A stretch of 64,000 bases of DNA from positions 1,054,001-1,118,000 of the forward strand of contig NZ_JAFBFW010000001.1 in assembly GCF_016909495.1 (NCBI RefSeq). Reading direction: 5' to 3'. Shown here one piece after another: positions 43,888-54,893 of the stretch; position 1 is the stretch's first letter, and every line of letters begins with the position of its first letter. A program made the translations under genes and the position numbers. The notes under the pieces were generated by a model. The model saw only the letters and a list, made by a program, of their open reading frames with translations, did not search any database and was not told the DNA's origin. This DNA is from Pantoea coffeiphila (GTDB lineage: Bacteria > Pseudomonadota > Gammaproteobacteria > Enterobacterales > Enterobacteriaceae).

Positions 43888-44793
43888 ATGGATCTGAACG
43901 CGTTAAAAATATTCGTTAAGGTCGGCGAGCTGCAAAGCTTTACCCGTGCGGCGCACGCACTGGGCTTCACTCAGTCCGGCATCTCCCGCTCCGTGGCCCG
44001 GCTGGAGGAAGACCTGAAAATCTCGCTGATCAACCGCAACACCCACAGCATCAGCCTGACGCCGGACGGGCAGTTTCTCTATGCAGCCTCCAGGGGACTG
44101 ATCCGGCAGATGGATGAAATTGAGCACCGCTTGGATCAGCGCAGCAGCGTGGTCGAAGGCGCGCTGAAAATCACCACGCCCTCCGCCTTTGGCCGCCTGG
44201 TCGCCATGCCGCTGCTGGCGGACATGCTGCATCGCCACCCGCAGCTGACCATTGATACCGTGATGAGCGATCGCGTGGTGGATATCATTGAGGACGGTTT
44301 CGATGCCGCCATTCGCATCGGCGACGTTGAGGATCAGCAGGTGATCGCCCGCAGGATAAAAGATCTGCGGCTGGTCACCGTCGCTTCCCCGTCCTTCGTG
44401 ACGAGCTTCGGCACGCCAGCAACGCCCGCAGAACTGGTCGGTTTCAACTGCCTGACGGTGAAAGGGCAAAAAGACGGGCGCAGTACAGACTGGATGTTTC
44501 GGAACCAGGGAGAAGATCTGCGGGTCAGCGTGACGGGCAATATGAGCGTCGACAACGCCGATGTGCTGCTGGACGCCGCGCTAAACGGCATCGGGCTGGT
44601 GCAGGTGATGGATTTCGCCGTGGAACCGCTGATTGCCAGCGGCAAACTGGTGGAGGTACTGCCCGACTTTTCCGGCTTTACCCGCCCGCTGCATCTGATC
44701 TATTCGCCCTCCCGCCACCGTTCGCCGAAGATCACCGCGCTGTTGCAGGCTTTCGGCGTTGTCGATTTGGAAACGGCGGTGAAAGCGCGCTAG
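43888..44793 (+). CDS. LysR-type regulator
   Basis: A 301-residue LysR protein: N-terminal winged HTH (ALKIFVKVGELQSFTRAAHALGFTQSGISRSVARLEEDL) and a co-factor domain with ALKITTPSAFGRLVAMPLL. Its C-terminal part resembles the regulators of MFS efflux genes, and the 182-base divergent gap before the MFS exporter gene probably holds a shared operator. The effector is unknown. Confidence 0.88.
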   Translation: MDLNALKIFVKVGELQSFTRAAHALGFTQSGISRSVARLEEDLKISLINRNTHSISLTPDGQFLYAASRGLIRQMDEIEHRLDQRSSVVEGALKITTPSAFGRLVAMPLLADMLHRHPQLTIDTVMSDRVVDIIEDGFDAAIRIGDVEDQQVIARRIKDLRLVTVASPSFVTSFGTPATPAELVGFNCLTVKGQKDGRSTDWMFRNQGEDLRVSVTGNMSVDNADVLLDAALNGIGLVQVMDFAVEPLIASGKLVEVLPDFSGFTRPLHLIYSPSRHRSPKITALLQAFGVVDLETAVKAR

Positions 44794-44840
44794 ATGCCGC
44801 CAGAACATTATTTTATACTGGCCCCCGTCGCTATAACGCC

Positions 44841-45758
44841 ATGAGTAGCAGGATGAAAAGCACCGACCTCTCGCTGTTTCTGGCTGAATCTTACGGCCTG
44901 CAGTTCCTCAAACCACCACAGGCCACGCCGCTTTCAGACGGCCATTTCCGCTATCTGAAAACTCCGGCGGCGACATTTTCGCAGTTCAGCGCCTTCAGCG
45001 ATGCACTCGCGCCCTGCCGCGATACGCCTTTCAGCAACCAGGTGGTATTTAAACTGGTCACAGAGGGGGATATACGCATCGAAAACCGCTTCGGCGAGCT
45101 GTCCCTGCCGCACGGTTCCCTGTCATTAATGCCGTGGAATCCGCAGTTTGAAGAGACATTTACCGCGCCCACCTCTCTGTATGTCATCGGCTGCGACCGC
45201 GCGCTGTGCCAGCGCATTATGCCACTCGCACAGCAGCATGGCGGCTACTCAACGCAGCTTACCACTGAAGATTTCGCCTGGCTGACGCAGCTGATCGATC
45301 AGTATGTTTCCCAGTCGCAGCAGCTCAGCCCTGCGCTGGCCACCATCGGCAGCCAGATGATTATCGCCACGCTGGGCGAGGTGTTGTTAAGTAGCGAAAA
45401 AGTCACCAGCGCGAAGAAAGTGTCGAAAATGCACAATATCGTCGCCATTAAGGACTATATTGCGTTGAATTTGCAGGCGCAGGATCTGAGCCCCGAAACG
45501 ATTGCCGATCATATGCGCCTGAGCGTTAACTACATGAACCGCATTCTGGCGGAGGAAGGCCTGTCGCTGATGAAGCTGGTCTGGCAGATGCGGCTGGAAG
45601 AGGCTCGCTGCCTGCTGACCCGGCCGCTGACCAGCGGCATGCAAATGGCCGAAATTGCCTGGCAGTGCGGCTTCAGCAGCCAGTCCCATTTTTCCCAGGC
45701 GTTCCGTCGGCATTTTGGCCTCAGCCCAAGGGAAATGCGGGCGGCGCGCCCGCATTAA
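44841..45758 (+). CDS. AraC/XylS-family regulator
   Basis: A 305-residue regulator. The C-terminal 100 residues hold two helix-turn-helix units (LSPETIADHMRLSVNYMNRILAEEG and MAEIAWQCGFSSQSHFSQAFRRHFGLSP), the AraC signature. The N-terminal half has no recognisable ligand fold. It lies next to the aldehyde dehydrogenase gene and ends eight bases from its stop (convergent), so it may regulate the alcohol/aldehyde oxidation genes. Start ATG 44841; a second ATG at 44853 also fits. Confidence 0.87.
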   Translation: MSSRMKSTDLSLFLAESYGLQFLKPPQATPLSDGHFRYLKTPAATFSQFSAFSDALAPCRDTPFSNQVVFKLVTEGDIRIENRFGELSLPHGSLSLMPWNPQFEETFTAPTSLYVIGCDRALCQRIMPLAQQHGGYSTQLTTEDFAWLTQLIDQYVSQSQQLSPALATIGSQMIIATLGEVLLSSEKVTSAKKVSKMHNIVAIKDYIALNLQAQDLSPETIADHMRLSVNYMNRILAEEGLSLMKLVWQMRLEEARCLLTRPLTSGMQMAEIAWQCGFSSQSHFSQAFRRHFGLSPREMRAARPH

Positions 45759-45766
45759 CGTCTGTA

Positions 45767-47074
45767 TTATTTGCAGCTAACGGTGCGCACCGAGCGCCGG
45801 TGCGAATACACATCAAAGCTGGCTTTGCCGTGATATTTTCCCATTCCCGATGGCCCAATGCCGCCAAACGGCAGTTCTGCCGATAACACGTGGGTCAGAA
45901 TATCGTTGATCTGCGCATCGCCCGACTGGATTGATTTAATAAACGCCAGCGCGCGCTCTTCATCGCGGCTGAACGCATACAGCGCCAGCGGTTTAGCATG
46001 GCGGGTGATGATGTTCTGGCGGCATTCGTCCAGATCGGCGTAGGTAATAATCGGCAGGATCGGCCCAAAGATCTCATCCTGCATCAGCGCATCGTCCCAG
46101 CCAACGTGCGTCACCACCGTCGGTTCAAACTGGCGGGAAGCCTTATCGTAACCGCCGCCGACCACCACGTTACCACCGGTTTTTTCCAGATAGCCTGCCA
46201 GCTTTTCAATCTGCCGCTCGCTGACTACTTTGCCGATCGACTGCCCGTTAAAACCGGCCCGTAGCACCGCCGCCAGCTTCGATGCCAGCGTATCCCGCAG
46301 CGCCTCCGGCACCAGCAGATAGTCCGGTGCCACACAGGTTTGCCCGCTATTCAGGTATTTACTGAAGGCCAGCCGCTCGACCAGATGGTCCAGATCGGCG
46401 TCCTCAAACACCACCACCGGGCATTTACCGCCAAGCTCCAGCACCACCGGGGCCAGATGTTCGGCGGCGGCCTTCATCACGATCTTGCCCACCGTCGGGC
46501 TGCCGGTGAAGAAGAAGAAATCAAACGGCAGCGACAGCAGGATTTCATTTTCCGCCCGGCCCCCTTCAACCACCGCCACCCACTCCACGGCAAAAGCCTG
46601 CTCCACCACGGCCTTAATGACCGCCGAGGTGGCGGGTGTGGCCTCTGAAGGCTTGATGATCGCCGTATTGCCCGCGGCAATCGCCCCCACCAACGGCGTC
46701 AGCGCCAGATTAAACGGATAGTTGAACGGGCCGATGATATAGCAAACGCCGTACGGTTCAGCGCAGATGCGCCCTTCGGAACCGGCGAGAAAACCGCTGA
46801 GGGGAAACACCTCATCTTCAGCCCACCCGGCCAGCCCGGCCAGCACGCCGTCAATTTCCTCGATGACTGCGCCGATTTCCGCCAGATCGACGATGTCCGG
46901 CGTTTTACCCAAATCGCTTTCCAGCGCGTGATGAATTGCCTCGCGGTTAGCCAGGATAACCTGCTTCAGCTTGTGCAACGCCGCAGCACGCTGCTCAACG
47001 CTCTGCGTTTTACCGGCAAGAAATGCCCGCTTCTGGCCATGAAAGAGTTCGGTAATACCCTGTTGATTAATCAT
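45767..47074 (-). CDS. NAD(P)-dependent aldehyde dehydrogenase
   Basis: A 435-residue ALDH of the class 3 group. It has the cofactor-binding run PFNYPFNLALTPLVGAIAAGNT, the glutamate in LELGGKCPVVV, the catalytic cysteine in NSGQTCVAPDYLL, and the C-terminal PFGGIGPSGMGKYHG. It oxidises an aldehyde to the acid. Divergent from the GMC alcohol dehydrogenase across 352 bases, it fits a two-step alcohol-to-acid route. Confidence 0.92.
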   Translation of the reverse strand: MINQQGITELFHGQKRAFLAGKTQSVEQRAAALHKLKQVILANREAIHHALESDLGKTPDIVDLAEIGAVIEEIDGVLAGLAGWAEDEVFPLSGFLAGSEGRICAEPYGVCYIIGPFNYPFNLALTPLVGAIAAGNTAIIKPSEATPATSAVIKAVVEQAFAVEWVAVVEGGRAENEILLSLPFDFFFFTGSPTVGKIVMKAAAEHLAPVVLELGGKCPVVVFEDADLDHLVERLAFSKYLNSGQTCVAPDYLLVPEALRDTLASKLAAVLRAGFNGQSIGKVVSERQIEKLAGYLEKTGGNVVVGGGYDKASRQFEPTVVTHVGWDDALMQDEIFGPILPIITYADLDECRQNIITRHAKPLALYAFSRDEERALAFIKSIQSGDAQINDILTHVLSAELPFGGIGPSGMGKYHGKASFDVYSHRRSVRTVSCK

Positions 47075-47426
47075 TTCTATTCTTTGCTCCCGTCATTAAT
47101 AGCATTCGTTACGTTTCCACAGCGCGGTATGAATATTGTCAGCGGTAAAAACGTTAATTCATACTTTCAGTGTGGCCAATCTAACAATCTGGATACAAAA
47201 AATTTTACTCCTCGGTGCATTTAATTTTATCCTGCGGTGCATTTTATTTTTATTTGTTAATTATCAATAATTTAAAAAATGTCTTTTTCTTATCATTCCC
47301 GGCCATTTATTAACTTCTCAATTGATGTTTTTCACATAATTAATCATATTGCATAACAGAAATAGCCCTCCCACCTGCTGTTAATTAATGACGGCTATGC
47401 AAAATAACTCGCAGTAAGGAAAAAGA
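47075..47426. other. Divergent promoter region of the ALDH and GMC genes
   Basis: A 352-base AT-rich gap (mainly 47210-47400) between the divergent aldehyde dehydrogenase and alcohol dehydrogenase genes. It probably has both promoters and a site for the nearby AraC-type regulator; TATGCAAAATAA near 47394-47405 is a candidate element. I see no gene or strong hairpin. Confidence 0.5.
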
Positions 47427-49022
47427 ATGAGTCAGCAAGATTACGACGTACTGGTGATTGGCAGCGGCGCGGCAGGATGCGTAGTGGCCGGTTATCTGGC
47501 CGAAAATACCCAGGCAAAAATCGCCGTTCTGGAAGCCGGATCAACAGATAAAGATCCAATGATCCATATCCCGGCGGGCTACGGCCAGATTCTGGCGAAA
47601 GATCGCCACGTCTGGCCCTATGACACCACGCCGCAGCACGGCACGGTCAGACGTTTTCGCATGGGCAAAGTGGTCGGCGGCGGCACCTCGATCAACGCCA
47701 TGTGCTACGTGCGCGGGCAAAAGCGCGACTTTGACCACTGGCATGAAGCCAGCGGCCACGACGCTGACTGGTCGTTTGAAAACATCTGGGACACCTTTAT
47801 CGAGCAGGAAAAAAACGACACCTTCCACAATCAGCATCACGGTATCAAAGGCACGCTGGCGGTACAGCTGCCCCACGGTATCAATCCCCTGAATCAGTAC
47901 TGCATGAAGGCATTCCAGGAATACGGTGTGCCGTACAATGCCGACTACAACGGCGACAGCCAGCTCGGGGTTTCCCCGGTACAGAGCAACGTCAGCGAAC
48001 AGAAGCGCTGTAGCGCGTACGTCGCCCATCTGAAGTGCCACGTCGATTCCGGGCGCGTGACGCTGCTGACCGACCGCACCGTGCGCCGCGTGCTGATCGA
48101 TGCGAACAAAGCCACCGGCGTGGAAGTGGACGTCAAGGGTGAAATCCAGCGCATTCACGCCGCCCAGGTCATTCTGTCCGCCGGAGCGGTGCAGTCACCG
48201 AAAATCCTGATGCATTCCGGTGTCGGCCCGGCGGCGGAACTGCAAAAATTCGGTATCGACGTGAAGGTCGATCGGCCTGCGGTCGGGGAAAACCTGCACG
48301 ATCATCCGATTATCCCGGTCAGCGCCTACGTGAAAGGCGTGCTCGGCTATCAGAGCGCCGCGCTGGGCTTTGGCACCATCAAAGCCGGTATGCGTTACTA
48401 CATCACCAAAGATGGCCCGGCATCCGGCAACGGCATCGAAACCGTTTCCTACTGGAATCCGCTGGATCTGGCGGCAGAGCCGACGGTGCAGTGCTACCAC
48501 GAACCGATCATTTCCACCAACGGCCTGAGCCCGACCGGCACCCGCTCCGGCGTCACATTTGCCCTGGTAGTACTGCAACCGCGCAGTCGGGGCTCGGTTC
48601 GCCTCGCCAGCAAAGATCCGCTGGAGATGCCGCTGATCGATCCGAACTTTATCGGCGATAAGTGGGACCTCGACGTGGGCGTTCAGGCGGTGAAATCGAT
48701 CCGCGAAGTGATGAAGCAGGAGTCGCTGGCCGGTATTCTTGAAGAGGAACTGATGCCGGGCGCAAAAGTGCAGAGTGATGAAGAGATCGAGACCTTCGTC
48801 AAATCCGTGGCAACCACTATGTGGCACCCGGTGGGCACCTGCCGTATGGGAAGCGATGACGACGCGGTGGTGGATGCCAGTCTGCAGGTGCGCGGCGTGG
48901 AAAACCTGTACGTTATTGATGCGTCGATCATGCCGACCATTACCAGCGGCAACACCAATGCCCCCACCCAGGCGCTGGCGCTGATCGGCGCGAAGCGGCT
49001 GGCAAAACGCGTCTTTGCCTGA
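47427..49022 (+). CDS. GMC-family alcohol/choline-type dehydrogenase
   Basis: A 531-residue FAD enzyme of the GMC family (BetA/AlkJ group). The dinucleotide site is VLVIGSGAAGCVVAGYL, with GKVVGGGTSINAM as GMC signature 1 and VQSPKILMHSGVG as signature 2; the C-terminal catalytic block is MWHPVGTCRMGSDDDAVVD...SGNTNAPT. It oxidises a primary alcohol to the aldehyde; the linked ALDH would take the product further. A terminator hairpin ACCCGCCG-CCA-CGGCGGGT (49032-49050) follows. Confidence 0.9.
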   Translation: MSQQDYDVLVIGSGAAGCVVAGYLAENTQAKIAVLEAGSTDKDPMIHIPAGYGQILAKDRHVWPYDTTPQHGTVRRFRMGKVVGGGTSINAMCYVRGQKRDFDHWHEASGHDADWSFENIWDTFIEQEKNDTFHNQHHGIKGTLAVQLPHGINPLNQYCMKAFQEYGVPYNADYNGDSQLGVSPVQSNVSEQKRCSAYVAHLKCHVDSGRVTLLTDRTVRRVLIDANKATGVEVDVKGEIQRIHAAQVILSAGAVQSPKILMHSGVGPAAELQKFGIDVKVDRPAVGENLHDHPIIPVSAYVKGVLGYQSAALGFGTIKAGMRYYITKDGPASGNGIETVSYWNPLDLAAEPTVQCYHEPIISTNGLSPTGTRSGVTFALVVLQPRSRGSVRLASKDPLEMPLIDPNFIGDKWDLDVGVQAVKSIREVMKQESLAGILEEELMPGAKVQSDEEIETFVKSVATTMWHPVGTCRMGSDDDAVVDASLQVRGVENLYVIDASIMPTITSGNTNAPTQALALIGAKRLAKRVFA

Positions 49023-49031
49023 TAGCAGAGT

Positions 49032-49058
49032 ACCCGCCGCCACGGCGGGTCACTTTTC
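49032..49058 (+). terminator. Terminator of the GMC dehydrogenase gene
   Basis: ACCCGCCG (49032-49039), loop CCA, CGGCGGGT (49043-49050), followed by CACTTTTC. An eight-bp GC-rich stem with a short T-run, 9 bases after the stop codon. Confidence 0.65.
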
Positions 49059-49108
49059 ATCCGTACTGAAAGCGTGAGCGCAGATGGCCGATCCGCCATC
49101 CGGCCGGT

Positions 49109-49771
49109 TTATTTCTCGGGGTGCAACAGCAGCTGGCGGAATTTATCGATATCGCAAATGACATAGTCGCTGGCGACCTTCTCAAGATACTTTTCGTCCA
49201 CCAGCTGATGCAGCGCACGGCGGTAGGTGCGCTCGGAGCAGCCAAAGCGTTCGGCTTCCCGATAAACCTGTGAAAAGTCGACCAGCGGTTTGTTCTGCTG
49301 ATGCCGTTCATACAGATCCGACACGATATTCAACATCAGCGGCTGGAGGAAACGCTCCATGGTTTTCGCCATGCCGCGCTGGTAGCTGGTCGACAGCAGC
49401 TGGCTGAGCCAGACGCCGACCTCCGCATGGCGGGTCAGCAGCTCGTCCATCATCGCCCGGGGGATCACCTTCACCGTCATCGATTCATGGGCCACCACCG
49501 AAAACTGGCTGGGCGTGTGGGTCAGATATTCAATTTCCCCGATGATCGTATCACTGACGAAGCGCTGGCCGAGGCTGAAGGTTTTCCCGTTGCCCGCGTT
49601 GTAATGCATGGTGTATTCACCCAGCGCAATCCAGTAAAGGGCTTTAATCTCCTCGCCCTGTCGCAGGATAACCTCACCGGCTCCCATCAGTTTACTTTTC
49701 AACGGTGCCGCATTAACCGCATCGCGCAGGATCTGATGCCCGCGCTGCGCAAATTGCTGAATAATTGTCAT
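49109..49771 (-). CDS. Crp/Fnr-family transcriptional regulator
   Basis: A 220-residue regulator with an N-terminal cyclic-nucleotide-like beta-roll (AGEVILRQGEEIKALYWIALGEYTM) and a C-terminal HTH (VDFSQVYREAERFGCSERTYRRALHQLVDEKYL). It lacks the Fnr cysteine cluster and does not show a clean cAMP pocket, so its signal is unknown. It is divergent from the nucleoside phosphorylase/NCS1 permease pair (251-base gap), its most likely target. Confidence 0.85.
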   Translation of the reverse strand: MTIIQQFAQRGHQILRDAVNAAPLKSKLMGAGEVILRQGEEIKALYWIALGEYTMHYNAGNGKTFSLGQRFVSDTIIGEIEYLTHTPSQFSVVAHESMTVKVIPRAMMDELLTRHAEVGVWLSQLLSTSYQRGMAKTMERFLQPLMLNIVSDLYERHQQNKPLVDFSQVYREAERFGCSERTYRRALHQLVDEKYLEKVASDYVICDIDKFRQLLLHPEK

Positions 49772-50022
49772 AATATCGCGCTCTCAACGGCAAAAAAGTG
49801 GCTGAGACTAGCCGCCCGGCTGAAGCATTGTCAATACGCTATCAGCCGTTCATTCTCGCACTCCTTTCTTCAGCACACCGCGTTTTCTGCGGATTCACCG
49901 CCGCACAGAACGGCAAATAAATGAATTTTGTGATCGCCGTCGGCCAGGCCCGGACATTTGCCTTTTTCACGCCGCGCCGGGATTTCTACCATCGGGGCCT
50001 GAACCACAGCAGGAGCACTCTG

Positions 50023-50733
50023 ATGACGCCACATATTAATGCCAGGCTCGGCGACTTCGCCGACACCGTAATTATGCCGGGCGATCCGCTGCGCGCGCAG
50101 CGTATTGCGGAAACGTATCTGACCGACGCCAGGCGCGTCTGCGATACCCGCAACATGTTCGGCTACACGGGCTACTACAAGGGGAAACGCCTCTCCGTCA
50201 TGGCGCACGGCATGGGCATCCCTTCCGTTTCGATCTATGTCCACGAACTGATTACCGGCTTTGAGGTGAAAACGCTGATCCGCGTGGGCACCTGCGGCGC
50301 GGTGGATGACGGCGTGGATATGCGCAACGTCATCGTCGCCACCGGTGCGGGCACCTCGTCGTCGGTCAACCGCGACCGCTTCGGCGGCTACGACTACGCC
50401 GCCGTGGCGGATTTCGATCTGCTGCGCCACTGCTGGACCGTGGCACAACATCAGCAGATCCCCGCGCAGTTCGGCAACACCTTCACCAACGATCTGCTGT
50501 ACGACAAGCCCGCCGGGATGCTGCCCGCGCTGCGCAAAATGAACATCCTGGCCGTCGAAATGGAAACCTCGGCGCTGTATTCCCTCGCCGCACAGCATCG
50601 CGCCAGGGCACTAAGCCTTCTGACCGCCTGCATTAACAGCAATACCGGAGAAGAACCCGCCGCAGAACAACAACAAACCGCGTTAGACAATATGTTCCGG
50701 CTGGCATTAGAAACCGCCATTTTTAGCGATTGA
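50023..50733 (+). CDS. DeoD-type purine nucleoside phosphorylase
   Basis: A 236-residue hexameric-type PNP. It shows TVIMPGDPLRAQRIAETYL, HGMGIPSVSIYVHEL and the ribose-binding ILAVEMETSALYSL. It splits purine nucleosides into base and ribose 1-phosphate. The start at ATG 50023 has CAGGAG upstream; the longer frame from 49921 adds an unrelated N-terminus. Because enterobacteria keep the main deoD in the deo operon, this looks like a second copy with a role tied to the permease next door. The usual catalytic Asp near position 204 is not clear (TACINSNTGEE). Confidence 0.87.
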   Translation: MTPHINARLGDFADTVIMPGDPLRAQRIAETYLTDARRVCDTRNMFGYTGYYKGKRLSVMAHGMGIPSVSIYVHELITGFEVKTLIRVGTCGAVDDGVDMRNVIVATGAGTSSSVNRDRFGGYDYAAVADFDLLRHCWTVAQHQQIPAQFGNTFTNDLLYDKPAGMLPALRKMNILAVEMETSALYSLAAQHRARALSLLTACINSNTGEEPAAEQQQTALDNMFRLALETAIFSD

Positions 50734-50755
50734 ACCTCTTGATAAGGCTTATCCG

Positions 50756-52282
50756 ATGACAAACTCTACACAGCAGCCCACCTCCGGCGGGCTAAAAGTT
50801 GAAGCCAACGGCGTCAATGCCGTCCCGGAATCTGAACGCTACGGCTCGCCGTCCGGGCTGTTCCCGGTGTGGTTTTCCTGGAACGTCTCAATCCTCGGCA
50901 TCGCCTACGGGATTTACGTTTACTCTCTGGGACTGAATGTCTGGCAGTCGATCAGCGCCGGTATTGTCGGCTATCTGATCTCCTGCTTCCTGGTGGGTAT
51001 TCTGGCCGTCGGCGGCCCGCGAACCGGCCTGCCGACGCTGACCCAGACCCGCTTCTGCTTTGGCTATCACGGCAATAAATTCCCGACTCTGTTTGCCTAT
51101 ATTTCCAATATGGGCTGGAAGATCACCCTGATCACCCTCGCCTCCACCTCCGGCGCGGCGCTGTTTGCCAAACTCTGGCCCGCCGCCTTCGCACTGGCCG
51201 ACGGTAAGCCGACGCTCGGCTGCATACTCAGCTGGTTTATTCTCAGCCTGGTGCTGACCATGTCGGTGGCGGTCTATGGTCATCAGCTGATTATGAAGGT
51301 GGAAAAATACATCGCCTGGCTGACCGGCTTTATGAGTATTATCTTTATTTTCCTGATCCTGCCGCACATTCACTGGGATCGCGTTGGCGTCAGCGCCCAT
51401 CAGGGCAGCCTGCTGACCTGGATCGGCGGCGCGGTAATGGCGATGACCATGGTTGGACTGGGCTTTCTGAACTACGGCGGCGATTTTGCCCGCTATCTGC
51501 CGAAGAAAACCCCGGCCTCGAAGGTGATTTTCTGGACCACGGCGGGCATCTCCTTCCCGGTCAGTATCTTGCTGATCCTGGGAACCCTGCTGGCCGACAG
51601 CAACCCGGACCTCAGCGCAGCGGCGGCGCAGTCACCGATATCCTCGCTGACCGACCTGCTACCAATGTGGTTCTACGTGCCCTTCTCCGTGGTGATTATT
51701 ATCTCCCTGCTGTCGGCGGCGATTACCGGTATCTACAGCTCCGGTCTGGCGCTGCTGGCGCTCGGCCTGCCGGTCAGCCGCGCGGCGACCACCGCGATCA
51801 ATGCGCTGATTATCGGCTTCGGTGCGTTCTATCTGATGTTTATCTCCGACTCCTTCCTGTCGACCTTCCAGTCATTTCTGGCGTCGATTTCGGTGGTCAT
51901 CGGCTCCGCCGGAGCTATCCAGCTGATTGATTTCGTGCGGCAGAAGCGCCTGGGCTGGGATGTGACCCTGGCCAACAAACCCGAATCGGGCGGCAGAAGC
52001 GGACGCTGGACGGCGCTGCTGGCGCTGTGCGTCGCCACGCTGGTCGGCTTGGGGACCATTACCTCCAGCGATCCCTATATCGCACATATCGTCGGATTTT
52101 TACTGACCGATGAAGCCCGCAAAAGCCTGTTTGCCACGGCGAACATTGGCGTGATTGTCTCAATGGTGACCGGCGGCGGGATCTATGCGCTGCTGACTTT
52201 TGTGCTGAAGATTGAATCGGCTTCGGCGTCTGATACTCAGAGCGGGAAGCTTAAGGCGAGCCATCCGCAGAAAGCGCTGTAA
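50756..52282 (+). CDS. NCS1-family permease (CodB-like)
   Basis: A 508-residue transporter with 12 hydrophobic helices of the NCS1 nucleobase group: WFSWNVSILGIAYGIYVYSLGL, then SFLVGIL with GPRTGLPTLTQTRFCFGYHGN, and GLGFLNYGGDFARYLPKK. It takes up a nucleobase or related compound such as allantoin or cytosine. It starts 22 bases after the phosphorylase, so both form an operon, which suggests uptake and use of a purine nucleoside or base. Confidence 0.9.
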   Translation: MTNSTQQPTSGGLKVEANGVNAVPESERYGSPSGLFPVWFSWNVSILGIAYGIYVYSLGLNVWQSISAGIVGYLISCFLVGILAVGGPRTGLPTLTQTRFCFGYHGNKFPTLFAYISNMGWKITLITLASTSGAALFAKLWPAAFALADGKPTLGCILSWFILSLVLTMSVAVYGHQLIMKVEKYIAWLTGFMSIIFIFLILPHIHWDRVGVSAHQGSLLTWIGGAVMAMTMVGLGFLNYGGDFARYLPKKTPASKVIFWTTAGISFPVSILLILGTLLADSNPDLSAAAAQSPISSLTDLLPMWFYVPFSVVIIISLLSAAITGIYSSGLALLALGLPVSRAATTAINALIIGFGAFYLMFISDSFLSTFQSFLASISVVIGSAGAIQLIDFVRQKRLGWDVTLANKPESGGRSGRWTALLALCVATLVGLGTITSSDPYIAHIVGFLLTDEARKSLFATANIGVIVSMVTGGGIYALLTFVLKIESASASDTQSGKLKASHPQKAL

Positions 52283-52436
52283 CTTACTTAGCGATAGCCG
52301 CTGCGCCTGCGAAAGCACATCAGACAGGCGCGGTGGCACAGCGAAGCCGGACGTTAAGCGTATAACGTTCGGCCTTCGCCGCATAAACCGGGCGGGCGTC
52401 TGTTCTCCCCGGCAGATATCACCGGGGAAAAGTCGG

Positions 52437-54671
<2,235 letters not shown>

Positions 54672-54850
54672 CTACTCTATACGCGGGTTTAAGCGGGTCA
54701 CATTTGAAACACCCTATATATTTAATAGCCTTTTCCTTACTTTCTGAGAGGAGTAATGAAAACTGTCGGGCAATCAGCCTATTGGCGGGCAACAATTCGC
54801 ATAATTTGGCTTTTTAGCGCTGAATCCGTTGTTTGCAGGCCAACAACGCA

Positions 54851-54880
54851 AAAGGCCTGCATTATGCAGGCCTTTATTCG
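54851..54880 (-). terminator. Terminator of gabT
   Basis: AAAGGCCTGCA (54852-54862), loop TTA, TGCAGGCCTTT (54866-54876): an 11-bp perfect stem whose flanking A/T runs give a U-tract on the minus strand. It lies 17 bases past the gabT stop codon. Confidence 0.85.
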
Positions 54881-54893
54881 GTTAGAAAGGCGA

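Noticed and set aside
52406-52428. Hairpin TCCCCGG/CCGGGGA as katG terminator
   Set aside because: A seven-bp stem, but no T-tract on the katG strand; too weak to call.
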